From positions 372,001-436,000 of the forward strand of contig NZ_CP079800.1 in NCBI RefSeq assembly GCF_028869115.1: a stretch of 64,000 bases of DNA. Direction: 5' to 3'. Positions within the stretch are counted from its first letter, which is position 1. Each line of letters starts with the position of its first letter. Shown here piece after piece: positions 1-8,474 of the stretch. Origin of the DNA: Pseudemcibacter aquimaris. Its GTDB lineage: Bacteria > Pseudomonadota > Alphaproteobacteria > Sphingomonadales > Emcibacteraceae. Below the pieces are notes generated by a model, which worked only from the letters and a program-made list of their open reading frames with translations, was not told the origin of the DNA and did not search any database. The translations under genes were made by a program, and so were the position numbers.

Positions 1-91
1 CAGCAAATTTAAAATCTGTCGCTAATGCAGCGTTGTTTGTAAATGCAATCAGCGCTGAAAATGCAAGAATGACTTTCTTAAAATTAAGCAT
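1..91 (-). CDS. Exported protein, N-terminal fragment (cut by window edge)
   Basis: The reverse strand from an ATG at 89-91 reads through to the left edge without a stop. It encodes about 30 residues beginning MLNFKKVILAFSALIAF. There is a Lys-rich n-region, a hydrophobic core and a typical AxA-type cleavage site (NNAALA, then TDF), so this is a Sec signal peptide. The mature part lies outside the window and its function cannot be told. The Shine-Dalgarno is weak (GAGACTTG, about 8 nt upstream). Confidence 0.6.
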   Translation of the reverse strand, partial: MLNFKKVILAFSALIAFTNNAALATDFKFA

Positions 92-178
92 ACAAAAATC
101 AAGTCTCTATAATTTTTATTCTTTATTATGAATCAGTCAGCCTTTATAGCGTATTTTATAACATAATGGCATATTTTT

Positions 179-823
179 TTATGAAATATCTGCTGCAATC
201 TTAAAATCGGCCTCGGTTCTGGCTTTGGCGTCGTCAATTGTAACACCCGGCGCCAGCTCTGTTAAGGTTAAACCCTGATCATTTATGGTGAAAACACCGA
301 CATCAGAAACAATCATATCAACCACGCCCACACCGGTAAGCGGCAATGTGCATTTTTTCAGTAATTTTGCACTGCCGTCACGCGCATTATGATCCATGAT
401 CACCACAACTTTTTTTACGCCAGCAACCAAATCCATAGCGCCGCCCATGCCTTTAACCATCTTGCCTGGTATCATCCAGTTGGCAAGGTCGCCTTCTTCG
501 GATACCTGCATAGCACCCAGAATACTTAGGTCAATATGGCCGCCACGGATCATGCCGAAACTGTCGGCGGATGAAAAATAGCTGGTGCGGTTTAGTTCTG
601 TGATTGTTTGCTTGCCTGCATTGATCAGGTCGGGATCTTCTTCGCCCTCATATGGGAAGGGTCCCATACCAAGCATACCATTTTCACTTTGTAACGTGAC
701 ATCAACGCCGTCCGGAATAAAGTTGGCAACCAGTGTCGGAATACCAATACCAAGATTTACATAATAACCATCATTAAGTTCCTGAGCTGCGCGGCGCGCC
801 ATGTCTTCTCTTGTCCAAGCCAT
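179..823 (-). CDS. scoB: 3-oxoacid CoA-transferase, subunit B
   Basis: This is the beta subunit of a family I CoA-transferase, which moves CoA from succinyl-CoA to a 3-oxoacid such as acetoacetate or 3-oxoadipate in the cytoplasm. At 214 aa it has the usual size for the family. The signature SENG near residue 46 carries the catalytic glutamate that forms the glutamyl-CoA thioester, followed by a Gly-rich stretch ([11 protein letters not shown]) near residue 25. The ATG follows the stop of subunit A by 2 nt and has a clear AAGGAG, so the two subunits are co-translated. Substrate (SCOT versus 3-oxoadipate transferase) cannot be decided: no beta-ketoadipate or ketone-body genes are adjacent. Confidence 0.9.
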   Translation of the reverse strand: MAWTREDMARRAAQELNDGYYVNLGIGIPTLVANFIPDGVDVTLQSENGMLGMGPFPYEGEEDPDLINAGKQTITELNRTSYFSSADSFGMIRGGHIDLSILGAMQVSEEGDLANWMIPGKMVKGMGGAMDLVAGVKKVVVIMDHNARDGSAKLLKKCTLPLTGVGVVDMIVSDVGVFTINDQGLTLTELAPGVTIDDAKARTEADFKIAADIS

Positions 824-825
824 GA

Positions 826-1533
826 TTATGCTCCTTCTCTTGGTTGTGTTGTTCTTTGTTCAATGCGTTTTTCAAGATCTTTTGAAACGATGATGCGCTG
901 CACAAAAATACCCGGTGTGTGGATTTGATCCGGATCGAGTTCTCCTGTTTCAACCAGTTCTTCTACTTCGGCTACGGTGATTTTTCCGGCCGTTGCCATC
1001 ATAGGGTTAAAGTTTCTGGCGGTTTTTCTGAAAATCAGATTGCCTTCTTTATCGCCTTTCCATGCTTTAACAAGGGAAACATCGGCCTTTAGACCAGTTT
1101 CCATGATGTATGTTTCACCGTCGAAATCTTTATGTTCTTTTCCTTCTGCAACCAATGTGCCGACACCGGTTTTCGTATAAAAACCCGGTATGCCTGCGCC
1201 ACCCGCACGAATGCGTTCTGCAAGGGTTCCTTGCGGATTAAATTCAAGTTCAAGTTCTTCTGCAAGATACTGTCTTTCAAATTCCTTGTTTTCACCAACG
1301 TAAGAAGAGATCATTTTTTTAATTTGTTTGGTTTGCAGAAGTAATCCCAACCCGAAATCATCAACACCTGCATTATTACTAATGGCCGTAATGCCTGTTG
1401 TGCCGCTATCGCGAAGGGCAATGATTAGATTTTCCGGGATACCGCATAATCCAAATCCACCAGCCATTATTGTCATATTATTGGATAAGATGCCTTCCAA
1501 TGCGGAAGTCGCATTTTCATAGACTTTGCTCAT
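826..1533 (-). CDS. scoA: 3-oxoacid CoA-transferase, subunit A
   Basis: This is the alpha subunit partner of the downstream scoB-like gene. It shows the CoA-transferase alpha glycine motif ([13 protein letters not shown], near residue 25) and the conserved [19 protein letters not shown] segment in the middle. I start at the ATG at 1531-1533 ([10 protein letters not shown]), giving 235 aa. An upstream in-frame ATG at 1572 would add 13 residues, but it lies inside the palindromic operator-like region, and an AGGAC motif precedes the inner start. It forms a two-gene operon with subunit B. Probable regulation is through the TGTAACA palindrome immediately upstream. Confidence 0.9.
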   Translation of the reverse strand: MSKVYENATSALEGILSNNMTIMAGGFGLCGIPENLIIALRDSGTTGITAISNNAGVDDFGLGLLLQTKQIKKMISSYVGENKEFERQYLAEELELEFNPQGTLAERIRAGGAGIPGFYTKTGVGTLVAEGKEHKDFDGETYIMETGLKADVSLVKAWKGDKEGNLIFRKTARNFNPMMATAGKITVAEVEELVETGELDPDQIHTPGIFVQRIIVSKDLEKRIEQRTTQPREGA

Positions 1534-1564
1534 GATCTCAAGTCCTTTTGAAATTAGTTTCATT

Positions 1565-1585
1565 TGTAACAATATGTTTGTTACA
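1565..1585. promoter_or_regulatory. TGTAACA/TGTTACA inverted repeat upstream of scoAB
   Basis: TGTAACA (1565-1571) and TGTTACA (1579-1585) form a 21-bp palindrome with a 7-nt spacer, about 32 nt upstream of the scoA start codon. Another GTTACA half-site lies at 1677-1682. Position and symmetry suggest a repressor operator. The cognate regulator is not identifiable here. Confidence 0.45.
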
Positions 1586-1782
1586 TCAAATTTTGATCTA
1601 TTGCTACAATAATCAGATTAGCAGACAAAAAAACAGCAAAAATTAAAGAAAAATCGTGTGAAATTATTGACAATCGTTACAATATAATCAAAATTCTGAC
1701 AAAATTGATTTATAACTATAAAATAGACTTGAACCGTTTGGCAGATAATTGCCAAAAAGATGTGATTTTAAGAGGAAATTTG

Positions 1783-2301
1783 ATGAATAAAAAAATGACT
1801 TGGTTATCTGTTGCCATTTCATCTTCATTGGTATTTACATCCGTTGCGATGGCGGATAGCCGCCAGCTTTTAAGCAGCAATCGTGATTGGGATGCATTTA
1901 AATTGAGCAAGGATTCAGGTGAAACTGAATGTTATATGATTTCTGTGCCAAAAGTGAAAAGACCAAATTCATTAAGGCACGGTAATCCATTCATCACAGT
2001 GACACACAAACCTGCAAAACAAATCACGAATGAGTTTAATTTCATTGCCGGTTATAATTTCCAAACGAGTTCACAGGTTCGTGTCAATATTGACCGTAAA
2101 AAACAGGATGATCTATTCACATCCGAAGATGGTGCATGGGCGTATGACGCAAAACAGGATGCGGCGTTGATTGCATCGATGAAACGTGGAAACAGAATGG
2201 TGCTTAATGCGACCAGTGGTCGTGGTAATGCCACAAGCTATGAATTTTCACTATCAGGCTTTACAGCAGCGCATAATGCGATTACAAGCGCCTGTCGTTA
2301 A
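1783..2301 (+). CDS. IalB-family (invasion-associated locus B-like) exported protein
   Basis: The start is the ATG at 1783, preceded by AGAGGAAATTTG, rather than the more upstream in-frame ATG. The product is 172 aa with a Sec signal peptide (MNKKMTWLSVAISSSL... ending VAMA|DS). The mature domain opens with SNRDWDAFKL and GETECYMISVPK, the pattern of the IalB family found widely in alphaproteobacteria. The conserved pair of cysteines is present (TECYM and the C-terminal SACR) and probably forms a disulfide in the periplasm. The molecular function of the family is unclear. The Bartonella name comes from erythrocyte invasion and should not be read literally here. It stands directly upstream of rlmN in the same direction. 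Confidence 0.75.
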   Translation: MNKKMTWLSVAISSSLVFTSVAMADSRQLLSSNRDWDAFKLSKDSGETECYMISVPKVKRPNSLRHGNPFITVTHKPAKQITNEFNFIAGYNFQTSSQVRVNIDRKKQDDLFTSEDGAWAYDAKQDAALIASMKRGNRMVLNATSGRGNATSYEFSLSGFTAAHNAITSACR

Positions 2302-2351
2302 GGAATTTGGCTGTGTTTGACAGCCTGCCTAAAACTTGAGATGATTTGATT

Positions 2352-3503
2352 ATGAAAACTTTGCCGTTAGGGGTGGAGCCATTAGTTGCACCACGCCATA
2401 CTTTTGATGAAAATAAAAGTCTTATTGGACTGACACGTGATGAGGTCGCCGAAAAATTAAAAGAAATCGGTGTGCCTGAAAAACAATGCAAAATGCGTGC
2501 TCAGCAAATTTGGCATTGGATTTATTTTCGCGGTGCAAAATCATTTGATGAAATGAGCAACATTTCAAAAGATATGCGGGGAAAGTTAAATGAAAATTTT
2601 GATGTCGGTCGCCCGGAAATTGTGGAAAATCTTATTTCCAAAGACGGTACACGCAAGTGGTTGATGAAATTCCCTGATGGGCAGGAAGTAGAAACAGTCT
2701 TTATCCCGGAAGAAGACCGCGGCACGTTATGTATATCATCGCAAGTTGGCTGTACATTAACCTGTAAATTCTGCCACACAGGAACACAAAGGCTGGTTAG
2801 AAATCTAACATCTGCTGAAATTATCATGCAGTTGCTTGTAGCACGTGACCATCTTGGTGAATGGCCAAGCCCATCTGAAGGACGGTTGGTTTCAACAATT
2901 GTGCTGATGGGTATGGGTGAGCCACTTTATAATTTTGATAATGTCAATAAAGCGATGCATATTGTGATGGATGATAACGGTATTAACCTGTCACGTCGCC
3001 GTATTACCTTATCCACATCAGGTGTGGTGCCGGAAATTTATCGTTGTGGTGATGAGATGGGCGTAAATCTCGCTGTATCACTTCATGCGGTGAATGATGA
3101 AACGCGCACAAAAATTATGCCGATCAATAACAAATACCCGCTTCACGAATTGATGACGGCGCTTCAGAATTATTCAGGCATTAAAAACAGCCGGAAAATA
3201 ACACTGGAATATATTCTTTTAAAAAATGTGAATGACAGTGATCAAGATGCGCTCGATCTTGTGAAACTAATCAAGGATTATAAGCTTCATGCAAAAGTAA
3301 ACTTGATCCCGTTTAACCCGTGGCCTGGTTCTGAATATGAAAGACCAAGTAACGCGAGAATTAAAAAATTCTCATCGATAATTTTTGATCGTGGAATATC
3401 GGCGCCGATTAGAACACCGCGCGGCGAAGATATTCTTGCGGCATGCGGACAGCTAAAATCTGAATCTGAAAAAGCACGAAAGAAAAAGCCACAAGCGAGC
3501 TAA
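2352..3503 (+). CDS. rlmN: 23S rRNA (adenine-2503-C2) / tRNA A37 methyltransferase RlmN
   Basis: This radical-SAM enzyme makes 2-methyladenosine at 23S rRNA A2503 and tRNA A37. The iron-sulfur motif CTLTCKFC (CX3CX2C) is present, with MGMGEPL and LSTSG as further SAM and substrate motifs. The C-terminal AACGQL holds the second catalytic cysteine. At 383 aa it is full length. A TTG at 2346 is also in frame, but the ATG at 2352 gives the usual N-terminus. The gene follows the IalB gene by 50 nt and may share its transcript. The C-terminus ends in a Lys-rich tail. Confidence 0.96.
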   Translation: MKTLPLGVEPLVAPRHTFDENKSLIGLTRDEVAEKLKEIGVPEKQCKMRAQQIWHWIYFRGAKSFDEMSNISKDMRGKLNENFDVGRPEIVENLISKDGTRKWLMKFPDGQEVETVFIPEEDRGTLCISSQVGCTLTCKFCHTGTQRLVRNLTSAEIIMQLLVARDHLGEWPSPSEGRLVSTIVLMGMGEPLYNFDNVNKAMHIVMDDNGINLSRRRITLSTSGVVPEIYRCGDEMGVNLAVSLHAVNDETRTKIMPINNKYPLHELMTALQNYSGIKNSRKITLEYILLKNVNDSDQDALDLVKLIKDYKLHAKVNLIPFNPWPGSEYERPSNARIKKFSSIIFDRGISAPIRTPRGEDILAACGQLKSESEKARKKKPQAS

Positions 3504-3557
3504 TAAAATTTCATTACACCGCGCTCTTAAGAACTATTATTATATATAGACTTGTCT

Positions 3558-3575
3558 AAACCATATGTTTGGTTT
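3558..3575. promoter_or_regulatory. Palindrome AAACCA-N6-TGGTTT upstream of the Rrf2 regulator
   Basis: An 18-bp inverted repeat (AAACCATATGTTTGGTTT) is centred about 60 nt upstream of the Rrf2-family gene. This is a typical place for an autoregulatory operator. It does not match the enterobacterial NsrR 11-1-11 consensus, so assignment to NsrR itself is only an inference. Confidence 0.4.
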
Positions 3576-3625
3576 AAAACTTTACATGTTTATGACAGTA
3601 TTTAGTAAATTCCGGTGGATAATTA

Positions 3626-4054
3626 ATGAGACTTACTTCTTTTACAGATTACTCGGTTAGGGTTTTGACGTATGTCGCCAAAAAGAATGGCGAGCTTGCA
3701 TCAATCCGCGAGGTATCAGAAGTTTACGGCATTTCCAGTAATCATTTAATGAAAGTTATCCATCACCTTGGTAAGGGCGATTATCTGGAAACCATTCGCG
3801 GAAAAAATGGCGGTTTCCGTCTTGCGAAAGAACCAAAAGACATCAACATTGGTGAGCTTATTAAATACACAGAAGAAGATATGACCCTTGTTGAATGCCT
3901 TGGTAATAAAGAAGGCAGATGTTTACTACAGGAAGAATGTAATTTCAGTAATGTGATGCAAGAAGCACTCGACGCATTCATGGGTACGATTAACAAATAC
4001 ACTCTTGCCGATTTGATAAAAGGCGCTACGCCGATCAATTTCCTTGATAAATAA
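3626..4054 (+). CDS. nsrR: Rrf2-family regulator, NsrR-like nitric oxide sensor
   Basis: The 142-aa protein is a winged-helix Rrf2 regulator: TDYSVRVL at the N-terminus, a recognition region VYGISSNHLMKV and the wing RGKNGGFRLAK. All of these resemble NsrR more closely than IscR. Three cysteines at about residues 91, 99 and 105 give the CX7CX5C triad that binds a nitric-oxide-sensitive Fe-S cluster. NsrR represses NO-detoxification and respiratory genes. No hmp or nor gene is adjacent, so targets lie elsewhere. It is monocistronic as far as can be seen. IscR is the main alternative but usually sits with isc/suf genes, which are absent. Confidence 0.8.
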   Translation: MRLTSFTDYSVRVLTYVAKKNGELASIREVSEVYGISSNHLMKVIHHLGKGDYLETIRGKNGGFRLAKEPKDINIGELIKYTEEDMTLVECLGNKEGRCLLQEECNFSNVMQEALDAFMGTINKYTLADLIKGATPINFLDK

Positions 4055-4154
4055 TATTTTTAAATCTTTTTTCCGAGAGTCTTATAATTTCTTCTTTTCC
4101 TCATTGGAATTGTAGAGTAAAAGAGGGCAAGAAATTATTTTGAAGGTAATCATT

Positions 4155-4442
4155 ATGGTAGCACGTATCTTTAAACCAACGAAAAATGCTATGCAATCAG
4201 GAATGAAGCGTTGTGACAAATGGCGTTTTGAATATGCACCTGAGCAATCAAAAGAAATTGATCCATTAATGGGATGGACCGGTTCATCGGATATGAAGAG
4301 TCAAATAAGATTAACCTTTGACAGCAAGGATGAAGCTGTGGCATATGCTGAGCGCAATAATATTGATTATGTCGTTCATGAGCCACATGTCCGTAAAAAA
4401 CGTCTTAAGAACTATGCGGATGTATTTGCCTATCGTTCATAA
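4155..4442 (+). CDS. NADH dehydrogenase (complex I) NDUFS4-like accessory subunit
   Basis: This small soluble protein (95 aa from the ATG at 4155, preceded by GAAGG) begins MVARIFKPTKNAMQSG. It contains the family's WRFEYAP, MGWTGSSDM and AVAYAERNNIDYVVHEP motifs. These define the ETC complex I subunit family that includes mitochondrial NDUFS4 (18 kDa subunit). The family is found in alphaproteobacterial complex I, where it sits on the peripheral arm near the N-module. As usual in these bacteria it is a lone gene away from the nuo operon. The next gene is tRNA-Arg. Confidence 0.85.
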   Translation: MVARIFKPTKNAMQSGMKRCDKWRFEYAPEQSKEIDPLMGWTGSSDMKSQIRLTFDSKDEAVAYAERNNIDYVVHEPHVRKKRLKNYADVFAYRS

Positions 4443-4462
4443 TCATTGAATACATAAATTAT

Positions 4463-4529
<67 letters not shown>

Positions 4530-4539
<10 letters not shown>

Positions 4540-4579
4540 TTAATAAAGGGGACACCTTCTAGGTGTCCCCTTTATTAAT
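4530..4579 (+). repeat. 50-bp direct repeat, copy 1 (tRNA 3' end plus terminator)
   Basis: These 50 bases start within the acceptor stem of tRNA-Arg (GGGCGCGCCA) and run through the downstream hairpin. They recur at 4728-4777 with two substitutions, both at the hairpin tip. The repeat therefore carries the end of the tRNA together with its terminator. Confidence 0.85.
4539..4579 (+). terminator. Hairpin terminator after tRNA-Arg
   Basis: A 19-bp perfect stem, ATTAATAAAGGGGACACCT paired with its complement at 4561-4579, closed by a 3-nt loop. The 3' arm ends in TTTATTAAT, giving a short T-rich tail. A-rich sequence on the 5' side means it could terminate on both strands. Confidence 0.8.
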
Positions 4580-4727
4580 TCGTGCCCTCGAAGATTCAAG
4601 CCTTGTTCGGTTCCGAAGCGCAGCGTAGGAGACGGAGGGCGCGTAGCGGCCGAGGTCAATCCTTCCTTGTTTCCTTGCGGAAAAAAGAAATGATTTGCGC
4701 CCGAATAGTTTTAAATTCTTGATATTT
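4580..4727. other. Spacer between the two 50-bp repeats; GC-richer, no gene
   Basis: About 150 nt of unrecognised sequence, visibly richer in G+C than the surroundings (GAAGCGCAGCGTAGGAGACG). Near its end GCGCCC at 4697-4702 can pair with GGGCGC at 4728-4733, the start of repeat copy 2. That rebuilds a tRNA-Arg-like acceptor stem around only 25 nt, like a tRNA with its interior deleted. No credible ORF. Together with the repeats this looks like a small tRNA-derived repeat unit. Confidence 0.4.
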
Positions 4728-4777
4728 GGGCGCGCCATTAATAAAGGGGACACCTTCCGGGTGTCCCCTTTATTAAT
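4728..4777 (+). repeat. 50-bp direct repeat, copy 2 (with second terminator hairpin)
   Basis: This copy differs from copy 1 at two positions, both near the loop. The second hairpin (4737-4754 with 4760-4777) is intact. No functional tRNA precedes this copy. After it, to 4921, I see only AT-rich upstream sequence for the AraC-type gene. Confidence 0.85.
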
Positions 4778-4921
4778 GGTTTGTCGGCTTTAAATAGATT
4801 GAATCCAACTCGAAATCGAAGCAGATGAAGGTGAATGGAAGTGTGTGGCTACTAGATTGCTTTTTAGGGTAGAGAATCTTTTCCTTTACTCTATTAATTT
4901 GGTCACTGTATAAATGCATTT

Positions 4922-5710
4922 ATGCGTAATCATTCGATAAGAGTTGGTGAGGTTTCAATAAAAAGAAATCGTTTAAAACCACATGTGCATGACGCACTTT
5001 CCATCGGTATCATTGATGAGGGAGTATGCGACGTTAGCTGTGCTTCGGACAGGCTTATAGCAGGTGTCGGAAGTGTTACTATCATAAATCCTGGGGTAGC
5101 TCATGATGGCGCTGATTTTGATGGCGAGGGGTTGCGTTATAGTTGCATAAATATTCCGAAAGCTTTCATTGAATTTAACCAGAAAGATTGTGTATCGTTT
5201 TTAGGAGAGGGACCAGATAGTGGATTTATCGTAAATGATCCTACAATATTGACGATGCTTAAAAAACTCTACTTCATACTTTCCAATGGTAATTATGATA
5301 AAATGCTTAGTGAAGAATATTTTGAGTTATGTCTTTCTAAATTGATCGACAGATATGGCAGAAGCCTTGAAAATGAACCACTGAGCCGTGATAAACTCAA
5401 AAATTTAAAGTGTTATTTGAAAGAAGAATGTCAAACTGTTGTTGAATTAAAAACTCTTTCTGACTCTGTAGGGATGCATCCAACACATCTTATTCGATCA
5501 TTTAAAAGAGCATTTGGCCTTTCTCCATACCAATATTTGATGAGTTGCCGCATCGAAAAGGCAATGGGATATTTATTGGATGGTATGAGAATAGCCGATA
5601 CAGCAATAGAATGTGGTTTTGTTGATCAAAGCCATTTTCATCGCCACTTCAAAAAAAGCGTTGGATTGACGCCAGGACAATATATCCGATCTTTTACTCG
5701 AATTTGCTAA
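4922..5710 (+). CDS. AraC-family transcriptional regulator
   Basis: The 262-aa protein has an N-terminal cupin-like sensing domain (KPHVHDALSIGIIDEG near residue 20, GSVTIINPGVAHDG near residue 55). Its C-terminal part (about 165-260) is the double helix-turn-helix of AraC regulators: LSDSVGMHPTHLIRSFKRAFG, then ADTAIECGFVDQSHFHRHFKK and the PGQY end. It lies 42 nt upstream of the decarboxylase in the same direction, so it probably controls that gene in response to an amino acid or amine. Codon use (more AGA and ATA than neighbours) and its place between tRNA-Arg and a tRNA remnant suggest acquisition by transfer. The ligand is unknown. Confidence 0.85.
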   Translation: MRNHSIRVGEVSIKRNRLKPHVHDALSIGIIDEGVCDVSCASDRLIAGVGSVTIINPGVAHDGADFDGEGLRYSCINIPKAFIEFNQKDCVSFLGEGPDSGFIVNDPTILTMLKKLYFILSNGNYDKMLSEEYFELCLSKLIDRYGRSLENEPLSRDKLKNLKCYLKEECQTVVELKTLSDSVGMHPTHLIRSFKRAFGLSPYQYLMSCRIEKAMGYLLDGMRIADTAIECGFVDQSHFHRHFKKSVGLTPGQYIRSFTRIC

Positions 5711-5752
5711 TATCGTACAAGAATTAGTTTTTCACATCGTTATTATTTACGT

Positions 5753-7216
5753 ATGACAAAAAAATACGATTTTAATGAACCCGAATCCTTAAATCTGCCA
5801 CCAGGTCAGATGAAGAAATTGGGGTACCAAGTTATTGATATGATTGTTGATCATATTGCCAATATTGAAGAAAAGCCGGTCCATAATTATCAAAATCGAT
5901 CGATTTATAATTCAATGTTAGAAACTAGTTTGCCCGAAAATGGTATGGACCCTTCCCTGATATTGGAACAGGTTGATAAGGATATTCTTACCGGGATCAC
6001 GCACACTGACCATCCTCGTTTTTATGGATACGTCCCTGGGTCAGGTAATTTTATTAGTACGCTTGCTGACGCAATAAGTTCTGGGTTTAATATTTTTGCT
6101 GGGCACTCATTCGTTGGGTCCTCTGCTGCAGCTGTTGAGGCAATGACCTTGGATTGGCTCAGACAATTGATGAATTTTCCTATCGAAACGGCTGGGGTTT
6201 TTGTAAGTGGTGGTTCAATGGCAAACCTTACAGCATTGCATGCAGCCAGAACACATGTTCTAGGAAGCCCCACTGGACATGATCCCGCACTTGTTGTTTA
6301 TGGAACCTGTCAAACTCATTCAACCATAAAGAAGGCTCTTAAGATTTTAGGTTTTTCTCCTAACCAATATAAAGTTATACCTGTTGATGAAGACCTCTCT
6401 ATGAAAATGGATGTTTTAAGAATAACTATTAAGCAGGATATTGAAAATGGCCTCAAACCTTTTGTAGTTATTGCCACAGCAGGAACTACAAGCAGTGGTG
6501 CAATAGACCCATTATATGAGATGAGAGCAATCTGTGATCAGTATAGTTTGTGGATGCATGTTGATGGTGCTTATGGTGCTGCGGCCTATCTTACTAAAAA
6601 AGGTAAGAAACTATTAGCAGGCCTAGAAATGGCAGACAGTCTGGCACTTGACCCACACAAATGGTTGTTCCAACCATATGAAATTGGCTGTTTGTTAGTG
6701 CGAAATGGTCATTTGCTGAAAAATGCATTTTCCATGGAGGCGGAATATCTTCGAGAAGCAAAAGAAGTATTGGATGGTAGTATCGAAGCCGAGTATTATT
6801 TAAGTAAAGAAATAAATTTTTTCGACTATGGGCCACAACTAACACGATCTTTTCGGGCGCTAAAATTGTGGATGTTTTTTAAAACCCATGGTGTAAAACA
6901 ACTGACAAAATGCATTGAACGAGGGATCTTAATAGCAGAAGAAGTAGCACACCATATTAATATTTCAAATGATTGGGAAATCGTCACGAAGCCCTCCATA
7001 GGTGTTTTAAATTTCCGATCAAAAGAAAAAGAAAACCGCTGCGAGAAAAAAATGCGTAGCGCTGTCGAGGGCCTGCTTAACGATGGATTTGCATTGATTA
7101 CAACAACAGAAATTTACGAGGAGAAGGTATTCAGATTATGTCTCATTAATCCGAACGTCAAATATGATGATGTGATACATAGTCTTAATCTATTAGCTTC
7201 ACTTCATATCGAATAA
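5753..7216 (+). CDS. PLP-dependent group II decarboxylase, aromatic-L-amino-acid decarboxylase-like
   Basis: The 487-aa enzyme has the fold and length of the AADC/tryptophan/glutamate decarboxylase family, which turns amino acids into amines plus CO2 in the cytoplasm. The PLP lysine is Lys303 in DPHKW. His189 (TCQTHS) should stack on the cofactor ring, and Asp271 (HVDGAYG) should contact the PLP nitrogen. The N-terminal HPRFYGYVPGSGNF segment forms part of the substrate pocket in this family. Substrate cannot be read: tryptophan, tyrosine/DOPA, phenylalanine or 2,4-diaminobutyrate are possible. A decarboxylation-coupled aldehyde synthase is also possible. It probably forms an operon with the AraC gene. 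No amino-acid/amine antiporter lies beside it, unlike acid-resistance decarboxylases. Confidence 0.85.
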   Translation: MTKKYDFNEPESLNLPPGQMKKLGYQVIDMIVDHIANIEEKPVHNYQNRSIYNSMLETSLPENGMDPSLILEQVDKDILTGITHTDHPRFYGYVPGSGNFISTLADAISSGFNIFAGHSFVGSSAAAVEAMTLDWLRQLMNFPIETAGVFVSGGSMANLTALHAARTHVLGSPTGHDPALVVYGTCQTHSTIKKALKILGFSPNQYKVIPVDEDLSMKMDVLRITIKQDIENGLKPFVVIATAGTTSSGAIDPLYEMRAICDQYSLWMHVDGAYGAAAYLTKKGKKLLAGLEMADSLALDPHKWLFQPYEIGCLLVRNGHLLKNAFSMEAEYLREAKEVLDGSIEAEYYLSKEINFFDYGPQLTRSFRALKLWMFFKTHGVKQLTKCIERGILIAEEVAHHINISNDWEIVTKPSIGVLNFRSKEKENRCEKKMRSAVEGLLNDGFALITTTEIYEEKVFRLCLINPNVKYDDVIHSLNLLASLHIE

Positions 7217-7223
7217 ATAAATT

Positions 7224-7300
7224 ATACGCGTAGCTCAGCTGGATTGAACAAAGGGCTTCTAATCCGTAGGTCGAGGGTTCGAATCCTTCCGGGTACACCA
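7224..7300 (+). pseudogene. tRNA-Arg(TCT) remnant / duplicate
   Basis: These 77 nt align along their whole length with the tRNA-Arg at 4463-4539. From the anticodon loop (about 7256) to the T-arm end the two are identical for 38 nt. The 5' half is damaged. The acceptor stem has mismatches at pairs 1 and 5, the D stem reads GCTC/GAAC, and the anticodon stem reads AAGGG/TCCGT with an A-G mismatch and a G-T pair. The encoded CCA survives. It is probably not a working tRNA. Either it is a decayed tandem duplicate or the far attachment site of an old tRNA-targeting element. Confidence 0.8.
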
Positions 7301-7304
7301 TAAA

Positions 7305-8435
7305 TTAACGCGCTTGCCATGCTTGAACGTTCGTGTCTCTGGCAAGAACCTTTTGCCTGCTGGAAATGACATCGCGGTCAATGTATGCTTGCCTCATATG
7401 ACGTTTTCCCGTTTCTGGTTTAAATGCAGTGCGTCTATGGATAATGCGGTAATTATCAACAATGAACATATCGCCTTCTTTTAATTTAAACCGGACTTCA
7501 AGCTCGTCTGACTGGATCAGTTTTTTAAATTCTCGCCGTGCTTTATAAAATAAATCCAATTTATCTGGGTCTGTGATAGATACACGGTCACTGCGACCAT
7601 GAAAACGAACATGGCTGACTTCTTGATTACGGTTTAATTCGATGAAGGTTGATGAATCTTCAAGAATGGCTTGTTCATCACTGTACTTCCAATTGATGGG
7701 AACGGTACAAAGGACATCGAACAATTCTGGCGATTGTTTTTTTAATTCATAAGCTGCTCTGAAGCCGTCGGTCATACCGCTTTCACCGCCTTCTGTTGTG
7801 TTGGAAAGACAATGTAGCAACACATATCCGGGTTGTGGCCACCTGAATGGATTATCTGTGTGCGGTTCAAGGGCTCTCGCTGTCATGCTAAGATCATAGA
7901 CGTCACCTGGTGGAAGGGCTTTGATGTCTTCGATAATTCCATTGTTTGTTGTTCTAATCGGGCCAAGCAGATCAGTGAATTCTCGCATGCCATCCATTTC
8001 AGAAGGTACATTTCTGATAAGGGCGAAGCCAAGCTTGGAAAGATCGTTTAAAGCAGCAAGCAGTTGTTCAGGGTTATTTTTTATTTCAGTAAGGTCATGC
8101 CACGGTAACGGATCAAGATTTGAATCCCAATATTCTTTACTTCCGATCAGTTCTTTTGATGTTGGCTCTTCGGTGTATTCACGTAAATTATCAATTGAAT
8201 AGGTGGATTGGTGAAGATCGCTAAAGGTTATTTCTATATGGCGATCAATGATTTTTAAATTGTTAATTTCCAGATCAAGCGGAAGTTCATCCGCGTCCGC
8301 GATTTTGTGTCCAGTTTGGGGGTCACGAAATGCTGGGTTATCGCTCATTTCCCTTAACCATAGGGCGCTATATGTGAAATCAAACCCATCAGGTTCCGTA
8401 AGATAAAGTCTATTTTTTTTAAACGTAACGTTCAA
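7305..8435 (-). CDS. Gamma-butyrobetaine hydroxylase/TauD-like Fe(II)/2-oxoglutarate dioxygenase
   Basis: The 376-aa protein has two parts. Residues 1-90 match the N-terminal domain of gamma-butyrobetaine and trimethyllysine hydroxylases (DFTYSALWLRE). The rest is a TauD/TfdA catalytic barrel. Iron ligands are His192 and Asp194 (EPHTDNPFR) and His333 (NYRIIHRR), and Arg348 is placed to bind 2-oxoglutarate. The zinc-binding cysteines usually found after WLRDNC in carnitine-pathway enzymes are absent (WLREMSDNPAFRD), so a zinc-free N-domain and a different substrate are possible. It is transcribed towards the tRNA remnant and follows the MFS gene by 39 nt on the same strand. Confidence 0.8.
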   Translation of the reverse strand: MNVTFKKNRLYLTEPDGFDFTYSALWLREMSDNPAFRDPQTGHKIADADELPLDLEINNLKIIDRHIEITFSDLHQSTYSIDNLREYTEEPTSKELIGSKEYWDSNLDPLPWHDLTEIKNNPEQLLAALNDLSKLGFALIRNVPSEMDGMREFTDLLGPIRTTNNGIIEDIKALPPGDVYDLSMTARALEPHTDNPFRWPQPGYVLLHCLSNTTEGGESGMTDGFRAAYELKKQSPELFDVLCTVPINWKYSDEQAILEDSSTFIELNRNQEVSHVRFHGRSDRVSITDPDKLDLFYKARREFKKLIQSDELEVRFKLKEGDMFIVDNYRIIHRRTAFKPETGKRHMRQAYIDRDVISSRQKVLARDTNVQAWQAR

Positions 8436-8474
8436 TTAATGCCTCAAATATAATATTCCCCCAATTATTTAAAA

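Noticed and set aside
1667-1688. TTGACA...TATAAT promoter upstream of the IalB-like gene
   Set aside because: Both hexamers are perfect but only 10 nt apart, too close for sigma-70. The TTGACA may still pair with another -10.
4559-4753. 64-aa ORF on the minus strand
   Set aside because: It runs through the terminator hairpin and repeat spacer, has no ribosome site and unnatural composition.
7224-7300. Second functional tRNA-Arg
   Set aside because: Mismatches in the acceptor, D and anticodon stems make a working cloverleaf unlikely, so it is called a remnant.
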